25,662 bases of DNA from Promethearchaeota archaeon (GTDB lineage Archaea > Asgardarchaeota > Lokiarchaeia > Sigynarchaeales > SOKP01): positions 1 to 25,662 of the forward strand of contig JAEOTW010000232.1 in NCBI GenBank assembly GCA_016839655.1, read 5' to 3'. How positions within the stretch are numbered: position 1 is the first letter of the stretch; each line of letters begins with the position of its first letter. Positions 1 through 7,797 of this stretch are shown here, piece by piece. The position numbers and the translations under genes are program-made. The notes beneath the pieces are model-generated. The model worked only from the letters and a program-made list of their open reading frames with translations, searched no databases and had not been told where the DNA came from.

Positions 1-323
1 ATATAATAATACTGACTAATCCCAACAAGTAGATCCCATATAAAAGAAAAATAATCAGTGTAATCTCCAAGATCAGGAAAGAAGGCAGTATATGGAACCC
101 AATCCTCATAGATAAAATTCTCTACAAACGATTTATACCATATTTGATAATCTTGGTAAGGTTCAAGAGAATATCTGAAAAAATCATAGAAGAAGGAATT
201 TTGAGAAATTTTAGATATCCAATTAAAATAGTTAAATCCTAGAATAAGTATAACTTGAATTGCCAATGAAAATGAAAATGCTAAGATTAACTTTTTCCGT
301 GTTTTAAGACCACTTAATCTCAT
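1..323 (-). CDS. Membrane protein, N-terminal part only (cut by window start)
   Basis: The reverse strand reads openly from an ATG at 321-323 for 107 codons and runs off the window, so only the N-terminus is visible. A basic start (MRLSGLKTRKK) is followed by one hydrophobic helix at about residues 12-28. A Tyr/Phe/Trp-rich, probably extracytoplasmic stretch follows, with acidic residues (EPYQDYQIW, EDWVPYT, DLGDYTDY). One helix followed by an acidic aromatic loop resembles the start of GT-C-type polytopic glycosyltransferases. That is inference from layout only, because no catalytic motif can be confirmed in this fragment. The next gene on the same strand ends 33 bases upstream, so the two may be co-transcribed. 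Confidence 0.6.
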   Translation of the reverse strand, partial: MRLSGLKTRKKLILAFSFSLAIQVILILGFNYFNWISKISQNSFFYDFFRYSLEPYQDYQIWYKSFVENFIYEDWVPYTAFFPDLGDYTDYFSFIWDLLVGISQYYY

Positions 324-356
324 TTTAGGTTATAAATATCATGATTCATTAAAGTT

Positions 357-1067
357 TTAAATGTTTACAATATAGTGTTTCGATTTATTTATTATTTCTA
401 ATACTTCTGTCTCTGGCACATCATACCAATGTTTATAAGCATCTGCGACGGCAAACCATAATGTATTTCTAATATTAGGACAAAAAATCTCAGAAACTTC
501 ATCTTTTATCCTCAGAATAGTTCTTAAAGGAGCAGTTGGTACAGCAATATAGATTTTTCTTGGTTTGTATTTTTTAATCATTTTAATACCCGCTAACATT
601 GTAAATCCTGAGGCTAAACCATCATCAAGTAAAATAATATTCTTATTTTGGATGTTTTTAGAATAATATTCTTGTAAATTTAATTCTTTGTGATAAAACC
701 TAATCCTTTGTTGTATTTCTCCTTTTGTAATCTTAATTGAATTATTTATTTGTGTATTTGAGAGGTTTAATTGATTTAATAGTAGTTCATTAAATAAGAC
801 AGTACCATCAGTTGTAACTGCTCCAAACCCCGCTTCTGTATTATATGGAATTTTTATTTTCCTTACAATTAATATATCATAAAAGATATTTAACTGCGCA
901 CAGAATCCTTCTGATACTGGTACTCCCCCATTGGGAATGGCATAACAAAAATAGTCATTAGGAGATTGAGAAATTTGATTATATAAAACTTCATTCTTAT
1001 CTTTAAGATACTCGTAGAGAATCTTCCCTGCTTTTAATCTAGACTCATATTTCATTGGTATTATCAT
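357..1067 (-). CDS. Phosphoribosyltransferase-fold protein
   Basis: This 236-residue protein carries the PRPP-binding loop of type I phosphoribosyltransferases at about residues 143-157, two hydrophobic residues and two Asp followed by a Gly/Ser/Thr loop (LLDDGLASGFTM). Upstream are a glycine turn (AIPNGGVPVSEGF, about 43-55) and an RKIKIPYNTEAGFGAV segment (about 69-84), both typical of the stand-alone PRTase-like family (COG1926-like) often annotated only as 'phosphoribosyltransferase'. The acceptor base cannot be inferred. Members of this group are not safely assigned to purine or pyrimidine salvage. The ATG at 1065-1067 is used, but a second in-frame ATG at 1053-1055 (MKYESR) is equally plausible and neither has a clear SD site. 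Expected location is cytoplasmic. Confidence 0.85.
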   Translation of the reverse strand: MIIPMKYESRLKAGKILYEYLKDKNEVLYNQISQSPNDYFCYAIPNGGVPVSEGFCAQLNIFYDILIVRKIKIPYNTEAGFGAVTTDGTVLFNELLLNQLNLSNTQINNSIKITKGEIQQRIRFYHKELNLQEYYSKNIQNKNIILLDDGLASGFTMLAGIKMIKKYKPRKIYIAVPTAPLRTILRIKDEVSEIFCPNIRNTLWFAVADAYKHWYDVPETEVLEIINKSKHYIVNI

Positions 1068-1233
1068 GAAATGCTATTTTACTTATAATTGATGGCGTTG
1101 AGTTTGTATTACAATTTCACTGTACTTGACATTCTTGTTATATATTAGTAAAGACATTATCTGATATATTTATATATATGTAATTGGATTAGTATTGTAA
1201 CTATTCTTTAGTCCAAAAATTAGATGAGAATAT

Positions 1234-2052
1234 ATGAGGAAATCTATCCCAGTTTTAGTATGCCTATTAGGGATCTTTTTCTTTATACCATTTATAAATT
1301 TCTCTAGAGCAGTACCTCCTGATTATATCGGTGTCCAAGTAGGTGAAGAATACCCATGGACGTTAAACATAAATGTTAATACTTTTACAGAATTCGCAGC
1401 TGATATGAATCAAACAGTTCCATCAGAACTATCAATGTTTGCAACTATGGGTGGAATTCAAATGAAGGGCGAAATTGCATGGATTAGTGATGAAATTGTT
1501 GATGTTGTTAACTATGTTATAATTAATGTATCAATCTCTATGCTAGTACCGGGATACGGGTGGCAGCAATTTCCAGCACCAGGAGTAGATTTACCTGTTT
1601 TTGTATTGAGCAATGAAACATCAAACTATTTTAATAGTACGATGAATGCGATGAGTATTGTAACGTTACCTCCCCTTATTGGTTTTGCCATGCCATTTTT
1701 AATCGTCCCACATAATCTAAACTGGACAGAAGCAATAAATGGCCTACTTGATGTTATGGGGGATTTTATTGGTCCTATGACTGGAATAACTCTAGAAGAG
1801 TATGGAAATGGTTTTAAAATAACTATACCTGAACAATTGGTTAACGGCTCCACTGTGAAACAGACCGAATATATGGCTCAATGGAATGAACAAGGTGTTT
1901 TTGGATCAGGTCTTGTGACTTATGGGGGTGCTCCACTGATGTCTGTGAATATTGATCTTAGCGAAATTCCTGGCTATGAAATTGGAATTATAGTCGGTGT
2001 ACTTGGGGTTAGTTCAATAGGTATTATATATTATGTAAAGAAAAAGAAATAA
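1234..2052 (+). CDS. Secreted surface protein with PGY-type C-terminal anchor
   Basis: No enzymatic domain is recognised. The 272-residue protein starts with a signal peptide (MRKS, then about 20 hydrophobic residues and a likely cleavage site near SRA-VP). It continues as a predicted extracellular beta-rich region with many N-x-S/T sequons, and ends in a tail of 28 residues: IPGY at 245-248, one hydrophobic helix at about 250-268, and a KKKK terminus. The tail has the layout of archaeal PGF/PGY-CTERM sorting signals. The same layout is found in the protein at 19359-20057. The region after the signal peptide (PPDYIGVQVGEEYPWTLNI) resembles repeats I associate with abundant Asgard surface proteins, a recollection and not a search result. 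The ATG at 1234 follows a weak purine stretch. A run of ten T lies 19 bases after the stop. Confidence 0.8.
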   Translation: MRKSIPVLVCLLGIFFFIPFINFSRAVPPDYIGVQVGEEYPWTLNINVNTFTEFAADMNQTVPSELSMFATMGGIQMKGEIAWISDEIVDVVNYVIINVSISMLVPGYGWQQFPAPGVDLPVFVLSNETSNYFNSTMNAMSIVTLPPLIGFAMPFLIVPHNLNWTEAINGLLDVMGDFIGPMTGITLEEYGNGFKITIPEQLVNGSTVKQTEYMAQWNEQGVFGSGLVTYGGAPLMSVNIDLSEIPGYEIGIIVGVLGVSSIGIIYYVKKKK

Positions 2053-2070
2053 ATCCCGAAATTAATAATC

Positions 2071-2080
2071 TTTTTTTTTT
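2071..2080 (+). terminator. Oligo-T terminator after the surface protein gene
   Basis: Ten consecutive T lie 19 bases past the stop codon at 2052, with no GC-rich stem. T-tracts of this kind are the usual termination signal of archaeal RNA polymerase. Confidence 0.55.
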
Positions 2081-2125
2081 ATTATTCTAATATAAATTAA
2101 AAAATAAAGCTATGATCAGATTCAT

Positions 2126-2395
2126 ATGGAGTTTTTAGATTCGATACTTTTTGTCTTCTTTATACTCATTCTATTATGGCTAATCAAAGCTGATTTTCTT
2201 TTTATCATTTTAGGTATTGCTGCTTTTTTATATTTTCTAATAATATTGTTTTCAGATAATCCGTTAGGAATAACATTATCAATTTTGAACTTTCTATTTT
2301 TGAATCCTTTGGGGTTTTTACTAATATTTATTCCCTTGATCCTATATCTTTTAAAAGAAGGAATGAAAAAGTACAGAATTCAAAAAAGAGAATAA
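2126..2395 (+). CDS. Small polytopic membrane protein, unknown function
   Basis: The 89-residue product is almost entirely hydrophobic, with three likely helices at about residues 5-21, 24-43 and 55-76. A short basic tail follows (KEGMKKYRIQKRE), suggesting a cytoplasmic C-terminus. No family is recognised. Composition (Leu, Ile, Phe in strong blocks) fits a genuine membrane protein and not a chance frame. It follows a T-tract terminator, so it likely has its own promoter, but none stands out in the 45 bases upstream. It ends 6 bases before the stop of the converging ABC permease gene. Confidence 0.6.
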   Translation: MEFLDSILFVFFILILLWLIKADFLFIILGIAAFLYFLIILFSDNPLGITLSILNFLFLNPLGFLLIFIPLILYLLKEGMKKYRIQKRE

Positions 2396-2401
2396 TTGTT
2401 C

Positions 2402-4054
2402 TTATTCAATTTTATTTAATTTGCCAACACCTAAGTAAATCATTAACGATGCTATTATACCTGATATTCCTAGATTTACTAACATGATATATATTATACC
2501 AATTGAAGCAGGAACGAGGGGGGATAAATTTGGCATAACTATAAATAGAGTTATCAGTAATGAGACAACTTGAACCATGAGAATAAGATACATATTAAAG
2601 AAAACATCCTTACCTCTTTCCTCAAATAAAGGTTTAATGCATTGAATTGCTAAAGCTTCTAAAAGAATTTCTCCACTATACAGCATAAACGTAAGGAAAA
2701 AAACTATCAATAATATGATGTCAATTTGAAATAGAAAAGTAAAAAATATTGATAACCCCGTATCTAGTATTAGAATTAAAATAAACATAACATATAAATA
2801 AGAAAAAACTAATGAATTGATTCCGCGAGGAGATTTCTTGTATATAAACAGCAATTCCTTTGATCTGATCAGAGTAGATATTCCTATTAAAATGCTAAAA
2901 ATTAAGGCGCCCATCCAAGCTATTATTAATACTAATAAAAATTTATGCTGAAGTATTTCCAATATTAATTCTATACCTAAAGGGTTATCTTCAAGAATTA
3001 TAGTTGATTGACTTAATGAAATAGATAAAAACACCCCTATAAATCCTATAAAAACGGTACTATAAATTAGTTTAGCATAATTCTCCTTTTTTCTTAGAAA
3101 TTCTTTAAAATGGAAAGTTACTAATCCTTTCCATTTACTAGGAGTAATTATTGCTATAAAATGGTAAAATTTACTTTCTTTTTTAACGATTTTTGGTTTC
3201 TTTTCAATATTTCTTTCCAAATTGTAAAAAACGTTAGCTTTTTTATAAGATATATAAAATAAAAATAAAGGTATAATAATTGCAAGCCCAATATTTAGCC
3301 ATATATCTATAATATATGGGGATACTAAAGCGGGGTTTATAATATATAATGTTATATTAGAATACCAATATGAAGGAAATAATATCATCCAGGTTTTGAA
3401 ATTTGGATAATTTGAGATAAACTCAAATAGAAAGTGGAAAATATAAAAAATAGATATTACAATAAACGATAAAATTACAAATACCCAGTTATTAAGTTCT
3501 CTAATCTTTTTACTTTTATTAATTCTATTTTCAATCCAATTGGATAGTATTGTTCCTACTAATAGCGCAAACATTGAAAGAGTAAAAGTAATCCCATAAA
3601 ATCCAATATGATGAAAGAATCCCATTTCAGGGTTTATCTGCTTCAACATACTAGTGCCTAATGGACCAATACCTAATAAAAAAAGGAAATAAAAAGGCAG
3701 TTGACCAAGGAATTCTCCTGTAAATATATCTCCTGGGCTAATTGGAGATGCAACAATTGTATCTTTTATCCCTATTTCTGTTTTTCTATATAAAAGGAAT
3801 AACGGATAGATTGTATACATAACAAATAACATCATAAATGAGTATTCTAAGATTAGACTTATTAGGGCTTCAAATTGTACAGAGAAATCCTTTAATAGCT
3901 CAGGAAGTATCTCATCGAAAATGACTGGTCCTAAAAAAGCGGCCCAAAGTAATAATAGAGTATAAATTAAAATGAAGAAAAGTCTACGATTTTTTCTTAT
4001 TCGAAAAGTCTTAAGACGAATCTCATTTTTTGCTATAATTTTCCAAAGCGTCAA
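2402..4054 (-). CDS. ABC-2 type transporter permease-like membrane protein
   Basis: The 550-residue protein starts with an amphipathic N-terminus typical of ABC-2 permeases (LTLWKIIAKNEIRLK...). It has about 12 hydrophobic segments in two halves, separated by a basic cytoplasmic loop at about residues 280-320. A sequence near residues 95-112 (TEIGIKDTIVASPISPGDIF) matches the cytoplasmic loop after TM2 that contacts the ATPase in this fold. No ABC ATPase gene is adjacent in the window, so the partner is encoded elsewhere or the gene is an orphan. The start is TTG at 4052-4054: an in-frame TAA lies immediately upstream and the first internal ATG would remove two helices. The substrate is unknown. 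The converging neighbour ends 6 bases away. Confidence 0.72.
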   Translation of the reverse strand: MTLWKIIAKNEIRLKTFRIRKNRRLFFILIYTLLLLWAAFLGPVIFDEILPELLKDFSVQFEALISLILEYSFMMLFVMYTIYPLFLLYRKTEIGIKDTIVASPISPGDIFTGEFLGQLPFYFLFLLGIGPLGTSMLKQINPEMGFFHHIGFYGITFTLSMFALLVGTILSNWIENRINKSKKIRELNNWVFVILSFIVISIFYIFHFLFEFISNYPNFKTWMILFPSYWYSNITLYIINPALVSPYIIDIWLNIGLAIIIPLFLFYISYKKANVFYNLERNIEKKPKIVKKESKFYHFIAIITPSKWKGLVTFHFKEFLRKKENYAKLIYSTVFIGFIGVFLSISLSQSTIILEDNPLGIELILEILQHKFLLVLIIAWMGALIFSILIGISTLIRSKELLFIYKKSPRGINSLVFSYLYVMFILILILDTGLSIFFTFLFQIDIILLIVFFLTFMLYSGEILLEALAIQCIKPLFEERGKDVFFNMYLILMVQVVSLLITLFIVMPNLSPLVPASIGIIYIMLVNLGISGIIASLMIYLGVGKLNKIE

Positions 4055-4309
4055 TTAATGAAATCTCGTTTTTCTTTAATTCTCTACAATCTTAAATTTT
4101 AATATTGATTAAGAATAATTTGTTATAAATAAATTTGTTTAGCAAATAGAAGTTTTAAAATCATAATTTTTTACGTTATTGATTTTATATGAATGAAGAA
4201 TGGTTCTGCTTTCTAATAAAATAATTTTAGTCATTAAAATTGAAGAAATCTTTAATTTAATTAACCTTTAATCAAATTAATAATCAATTCTGTAGCATAA
4301 ATTTGATTA

Positions 4310-4327
4310 ATTTAGGTTTACCTAAAT
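4310..4327. promoter_or_regulatory. 18-bp palindrome, candidate metal-regulator (DtxR/MntR-like) operator
   Basis: ATTTAGGT-TT-ACCTAAAT is a perfect inverted repeat with 8-bp arms and a 2-bp centre. It is followed directly by a TATA-like ATATTTATATGA (about 4325-4336). It lies 135 bases upstream of the first MgtE-like gene, inside an otherwise featureless 407-base gap (4055-4461). The half-site TTAGGT/ACCTAA resembles operators of DtxR/SirR/MntR-type metal repressors. The binding protein is inferred; no such regulator is in the window. Confidence 0.45.
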
Positions 4328-4461
4328 ATTTATATGATGAAAACTTTACTTATCTTAATTAGAGATTAGCAAATTTTAATTAAAATACCACCTTAAAATA
4401 TTAACAACAAAATGGCTCAAAATCAAATCTCTGAAGAAAATGATTCTGATGAGGATGGCAT

Positions 4462-5016
4462 ATGGAGATTCGTGACTCAAAAGGTAAAATTGTCAAAGAA
4501 ACGTTCCCATCAGAAATTATATCAATTATTGGAGATATCCTAGCAGGGATTGTGCTTTCTCTCTTAATTTTACCATTTAATAGTTTTCCAGTTTTAATTT
4601 TAATGGTTCCAGCTCTTCTCTCTCTGAGAGGAAATTTGAGTGGACCATTCATAGCCAGAACTTCTCGTGATTTAATTATAGGAGATTTTTCTAAGATAAC
4701 TTGGATTGAAAATATTCTAGCAACTTATACTCTATCAATTATTACGGCAATTTTCATTGGGATTTTTTCGATAATTCTAAATCTTGTTTTCTTTAGATTA
4801 TATATACTTCATATAGCGTATTTTATTTTAATCCCAATTATTTCTATTGTTCTAACTCTCTTAATTTCGATTCCTTGCTCAACCGGATTAAATTATTTAG
4901 CTTTTAAAAGAGGATTAAACCCTAATAATGTAGTAAATCCTGTCATGACTGCTATTGACGATTTTTCTACCGTCTTCTGCTTTCTTTTAACATTAATAAT
5001 GCTGGGGGTGCCTTAA
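4462..5016 (+). CDS. MgtE/SLC41-like divalent cation transporter half, subunit 1
   Basis: This 184-residue protein matches the integral-membrane half-domain of the MgtE/SLC41 superfamily (COG1824-like permease). After the N-terminal KETFPSEI come a first helix and the signature PALLSLRGNLSGPFIARTS (about residues 50-68). Three further helices follow, then the second signature near the end, with GLNPNNVVNPVMTAIDD (about 151-167) matching the conserved 'P-N-N/P-D-N...P...T...D' element. It is one half of the usual two-half transporter and is followed 12 bases later by a homologous half, so a heterodimer is likely. The ATG at 4462 has an in-frame stop just upstream. A different-frame ATG at 4412 opens a 43-residue acidic ORF overlapping this start, so a small sequencing frameshift at the N-terminus is possible. 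Confidence 0.85.
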   Translation: MEIRDSKGKIVKETFPSEIISIIGDILAGIVLSLLILPFNSFPVLILMVPALLSLRGNLSGPFIARTSRDLIIGDFSKITWIENILATYTLSIITAIFIGIFSIILNLVFFRLYILHIAYFILIPIISIVLTLLISIPCSTGLNYLAFKRGLNPNNVVNPVMTAIDDFSTVFCFLLTLIMLGVP

Positions 5017-5028
5017 ATTAAATACTAT

Positions 5029-5568
5029 ATGAAAATATTCAAAGAATCAATAATTATCGTGATTATTTCCTCTTTTATTGGATTAATCTCAGGCACAGTT
5101 CTATCATTTAGTGAAGATCTGTTATATACTATCCCGATGATGCTATTGATAATTCCTGCACTGAATTCTTTAATTGGTGATATGTCAACAGTTCTTGTAT
5201 CAAGATTAACAACTCATCTATATATCGGTACAATTCCTCCGAAAATTCAAAAATCGAAGCGATTAATAGAAGATTTTTATGGATTAATCATAACTCTTTT
5301 ATTGAGTTTGGTATCTTTGCTAGTAATAGGGTATCTAGTTGGTATTATAATAGGGATCAGCATTGTAAATCCTTTATTAATGATTTTTATTATTACTATT
5401 ACAGTATTATTAATTTTTTTTATTATGTTCTTTACGTTGTTTATTGGTGCTATATTCTTATTTAAGAGAGGGAAAGACCCAAATAATTTTTTAATTCCAT
5501 TTGTAACCTCTTTAGCAGATTTTCTAACGCCTTTTTTCTTAATTTTATTTATAATAATATTTATATAA
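5029..5568 (+). CDS. MgtE/SLC41-like divalent cation transporter half, subunit 2
   Basis: This 179-residue protein is a paralogue of the preceding gene. It has the same order of elements: an N-terminal helix, IPALNSLIGDMSTVLVSRL (about residues 43-61) in place of PALLSLRGN, a central pair of helices, and KRGKDPNNFLIPFVTSLADF (about 147-166) before the last helix. Duplicate half transporters of this sort probably assemble side by side to form one pore for Mg2+ or another divalent cation. The Arg of the LRGN motif is not conserved here (LIGD), so the two halves are not equivalent. The gene lies 12 bases after subunit 1 and 19 bases before the PhoU/TrkA_C gene, in one operon. Confidence 0.85.
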   Translation: MKIFKESIIIVIISSFIGLISGTVLSFSEDLLYTIPMMLLIIPALNSLIGDMSTVLVSRLTTHLYIGTIPPKIQKSKRLIEDFYGLIITLLLSLVSLLVIGYLVGIIIGISIVNPLLMIFIITITVLLIFFIMFFTLFIGAIFLFKRGKDPNNFLIPFVTSLADFLTPFFLILFIIIFI

Positions 5569-5587
5569 TTTCGAATTAATATCAAAA

Positions 5588-6853
5588 GTGAGTGAACAAA
5601 ACAATATGACCAAACCTAGTAAAAAATTTAAATATAAGCCGCTTTCCCTTAAAGATATAATCCGGGAAATGAAACAGAATATTGATTTAATGATAGATGT
5701 GGCTTATAGTGCGATAAAATTTGGAAGTAAAGAACTTGCAGATGAAGCATATAAAATGGAACAAAGAGTTCATGAACTTACCTTTTTACTTAATTTCCAA
5801 ATTATTCAAGCACGTCCGAGAGGATTAGATGGAGCGAAAAAGCTAGAACCTATTGTCGTTATGGGATATGCTATTGACAAAATTTCTGATGCATTATCTG
5901 ATATTGCAAGAGTTGTATATATCAATAATGATATATCTTACTTTACTCAATTATTTAGTGATATTAGCTATGTGCCTGAACCAATAGTTAAAATAAACGT
6001 GAATAAAGGTTGTGAATTTATTGGACAAATTAGAAAAGATGTGCATTTTAGATCTAAACATGGAGTCGATTTAATAGCTATACGCAGAGGAGAAAAATGG
6101 CTTTTTGAAAGAGATGAAGATGTATTAAAAGACGACATATTAATTGTTAAGGGAGAAATTCAACCAATTATAGACTTGAAAAAAATAAGCAATGATTTGG
6201 AGCCTTTTTCCTTTGATATCGAAGAAAAGGAAAAGGAAGAGGTACTCGATCTTGATAATGCTGAAATCTGTGAAAAAGTTGAGGAAATTCAAAGAAATTA
6301 TGTTCTAATAACAGATATATCAGAGACTATGATCGAGTTAGCGTTAGCAGCATTATTCTTCAATAATGAAGAAGTTGCTGAAGATGTTCTAGAGATGGAG
6401 GAACTTACGGACGGTTTAAATATTGCGTTAGAAAAAGATCTTTTAGATTTAGCAAAACTGGTCGACACTCCTCGAGATCTCACAGGTATAATGAGAATAG
6501 TCTTTAGCTGTGAATTAATAGCTGATGCTGCGGCTCATATAGCAGAAATAATCCTTAAAGGATTTGAACCACATAGGGTTTTACAACAAGCTATTAGAGA
6601 GACTGGAGAAATAGTAGTGCGAGAAACGTTGTCTGAAGATTCTTATTTTAAAGATAAAACATATAACGAATTACAAGATAAACGATACAAACGTGGTTTT
6701 CATATTATTGCTTTAAAGAGAGAAAATAAATGGATATATAGGTTTAAACAAGATTTTGTTTTTGAAGAGGGAGATCTCCTGATAGGTTTAGGACCTTTAG
6801 AAACCGTTATGGAATGGAGGAGATGTGTAAATCCCGAAAGATATAAAGAATAA
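5588..6853 (+). CDS. PhoU and TrkA_C domain protein (COG3273-like) linked to cation transport
   Basis: The 421-residue soluble protein is a duplicated two-domain unit. PhoU-like helical domain 1 is at about residues 20-110 and TrkA_C (RCK_C) domain 1 at about 132-190, where LIAIRRGEKWLFERDEDVLKDD... gives the typical strand-turn-strand. PhoU-like domain 2 is at about 220-325 and TrkA_C domain 2 at about 340-410 (HIIALKRENKWIYRF...EEGDLLIGLGP). RCK_C domains bind ligands or ions and gate transporters. Proteins of this architecture sit beside COG1824 permeases in many archaea, and the operon here repeats that pairing. The likely role is a cytoplasmic gating or sensing subunit of the two upstream half transporters. 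The start is GTG at 5588; the nearest in-frame ATG (residue 7) is an alternative. Confidence 0.85.
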   Translation: MSEQNNMTKPSKKFKYKPLSLKDIIREMKQNIDLMIDVAYSAIKFGSKELADEAYKMEQRVHELTFLLNFQIIQARPRGLDGAKKLEPIVVMGYAIDKISDALSDIARVVYINNDISYFTQLFSDISYVPEPIVKINVNKGCEFIGQIRKDVHFRSKHGVDLIAIRRGEKWLFERDEDVLKDDILIVKGEIQPIIDLKKISNDLEPFSFDIEEKEKEEVLDLDNAEICEKVEEIQRNYVLITDISETMIELALAALFFNNEEVAEDVLEMEELTDGLNIALEKDLLDLAKLVDTPRDLTGIMRIVFSCELIADAAAHIAEIILKGFEPHRVLQQAIRETGEIVVRETLSEDSYFKDKTYNELQDKRYKRGFHIIALKRENKWIYRFKQDFVFEEGDLLIGLGPLETVMEWRRCVNPERYKE

Positions 6854-6886
6854 TTAAAATACATTATGGAATGCTAAGGGAAATCC

Positions 6887-7282
6887 ATGAATGATTTATT
6901 AGAAGTTAGATATATCTCCAAGAAGAAGGGTAAAGGTCTTTTTGCAAAAAGGAACATTGAAAAGGATACCGTTATTGATATTGCCCATGTTGTTCCAATA
7001 CCAAATAAGGATTATAAAAAAATTAGAAAGACAATTTTATTTAATTACTGTTATATCTGGGAAGATCCAGAGCATAATCCCGAGTTCAAGAATGCCATCA
7101 CGTTAAGTATCAGTCAATTTATCAATCATTCTTATGATCCGAATGTTAGATACCTTTATGATTATAAACTTAAAGCAATGGAATTTTCAGCTATTAGAGA
7201 TATTGCTAAAGGGGAAGAAATCTTAGTAAATTATAATGGTTTGGTTGATGATGATAATCCGGTGTGGTTTGAAGTGGAATAG
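6887..7282 (+). CDS. SET-domain protein, putative lysine methyltransferase (copy 1)
   Basis: This 131-residue minimal SET protein consists of the catalytic fold only. The GKGLFAKRNI start motif is at residues 15-24. The S-adenosylmethionine pseudoknot motif FINHSYDPNV is at 78-87 (Asn80, His81), GEEILVNYNG at 109-118 contains the active-site Tyr116, and a closing PVWFEVE tail follows. Members of the SET family transfer methyl groups from S-adenosylmethionine to protein lysines. In archaea a few act on chromatin proteins, but the substrate here is unknown. It starts 33 bases after the cation-transport operon with an AAGGG site about 8 bases before the ATG, so read-through from that operon is possible. 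A close paralogue follows 107 bases downstream. Confidence 0.88.
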   Translation: MNDLLEVRYISKKKGKGLFAKRNIEKDTVIDIAHVVPIPNKDYKKIRKTILFNYCYIWEDPEHNPEFKNAITLSISQFINHSYDPNVRYLYDYKLKAMEFSAIRDIAKGEEILVNYNGLVDDDNPVWFEVE

Positions 7283-7398
7283 TTAATTTTTGTTTTTTAA
7301 ATTCTTATTAATGTTAGTTTATTTTCTAGTGGAAAAAAGAAGGAGACTATCAATTTATATATTTAAAGATATAAATAACAATTAAAAAAGTGAATTCA

Positions 7399-7797
7399 AT
7401 GAATATTCTATTAGAAGTTAGATATATCTCTAAGAAAAAAGGAAAAGGAGTCTTTGCGAAAAAAGAAATAGCTAAGGGAAAGATAATAGATGTTGCTCAT
7501 GTCCTTCTTATTTCTAATAATGATTGGGATTTAATCGAAAATACAGTCTTATCTAATTATTCTTTTGAATGGGATGATCCTAACTCTAAGGGAACGTTTG
7601 ACTCAGCAATCTCACTAAGTATTAGTCAGTTTATAAACCATTCTTATAAGCCTAATGTTAAATATCGTTACAACTACAATAATAGGTCAATTGAATATAT
7701 TACAATTAAAAAAATCTCTAAAGGAGAGGAAATTACTGTAAATTACAATGGAAAACCATCTGATAAATCTCCAGTAGGTTTTGAAGTAGAAAATTAG
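7399..7797 (+). CDS. SET-domain protein, putative lysine methyltransferase (copy 2)
   Basis: This is a tandem paralogue of the preceding gene, with the same length and motif positions: GKGVFAKKEI at 15-24, FINHSYKPNV at 78-87, GEEITVNYNG at 109-118. An in-frame GTG at 7390 would add three residues. I prefer the ATG at 7399 because the paralogue begins at the equivalent MN-LLEVRYISKKKGKG. Copy 2 has Gly in place of Trp in the closing motif (PVGFEVE against PVWFEVE) and differs most between residues 35 and 70, the substrate-side insert. It may therefore have a different target. An AT-rich promoter-like region (7350-7385) precedes it, so it may be transcribed separately. Its stop overlaps the stop of the converging endonuclease IV gene by four bases. 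Confidence 0.87.
   Translation: MNILLEVRYISKKKGKGVFAKKEIAKGKIIDVAHVLLISNNDWDLIENTVLSNYSFEWDDPNSKGTFDSAISLSISQFINHSYKPNVKYRYNYNNRSIEYITIKKISKGEEITVNYNGKPSDKSPVGFEVEN

Noticed and set aside
5277..5585. 102-residue reverse-strand frame under the second MgtE half
   Set aside because: It is Ile/Asn/Lys-rich antisense of a recognised transporter; the + strand gene has clear motifs.
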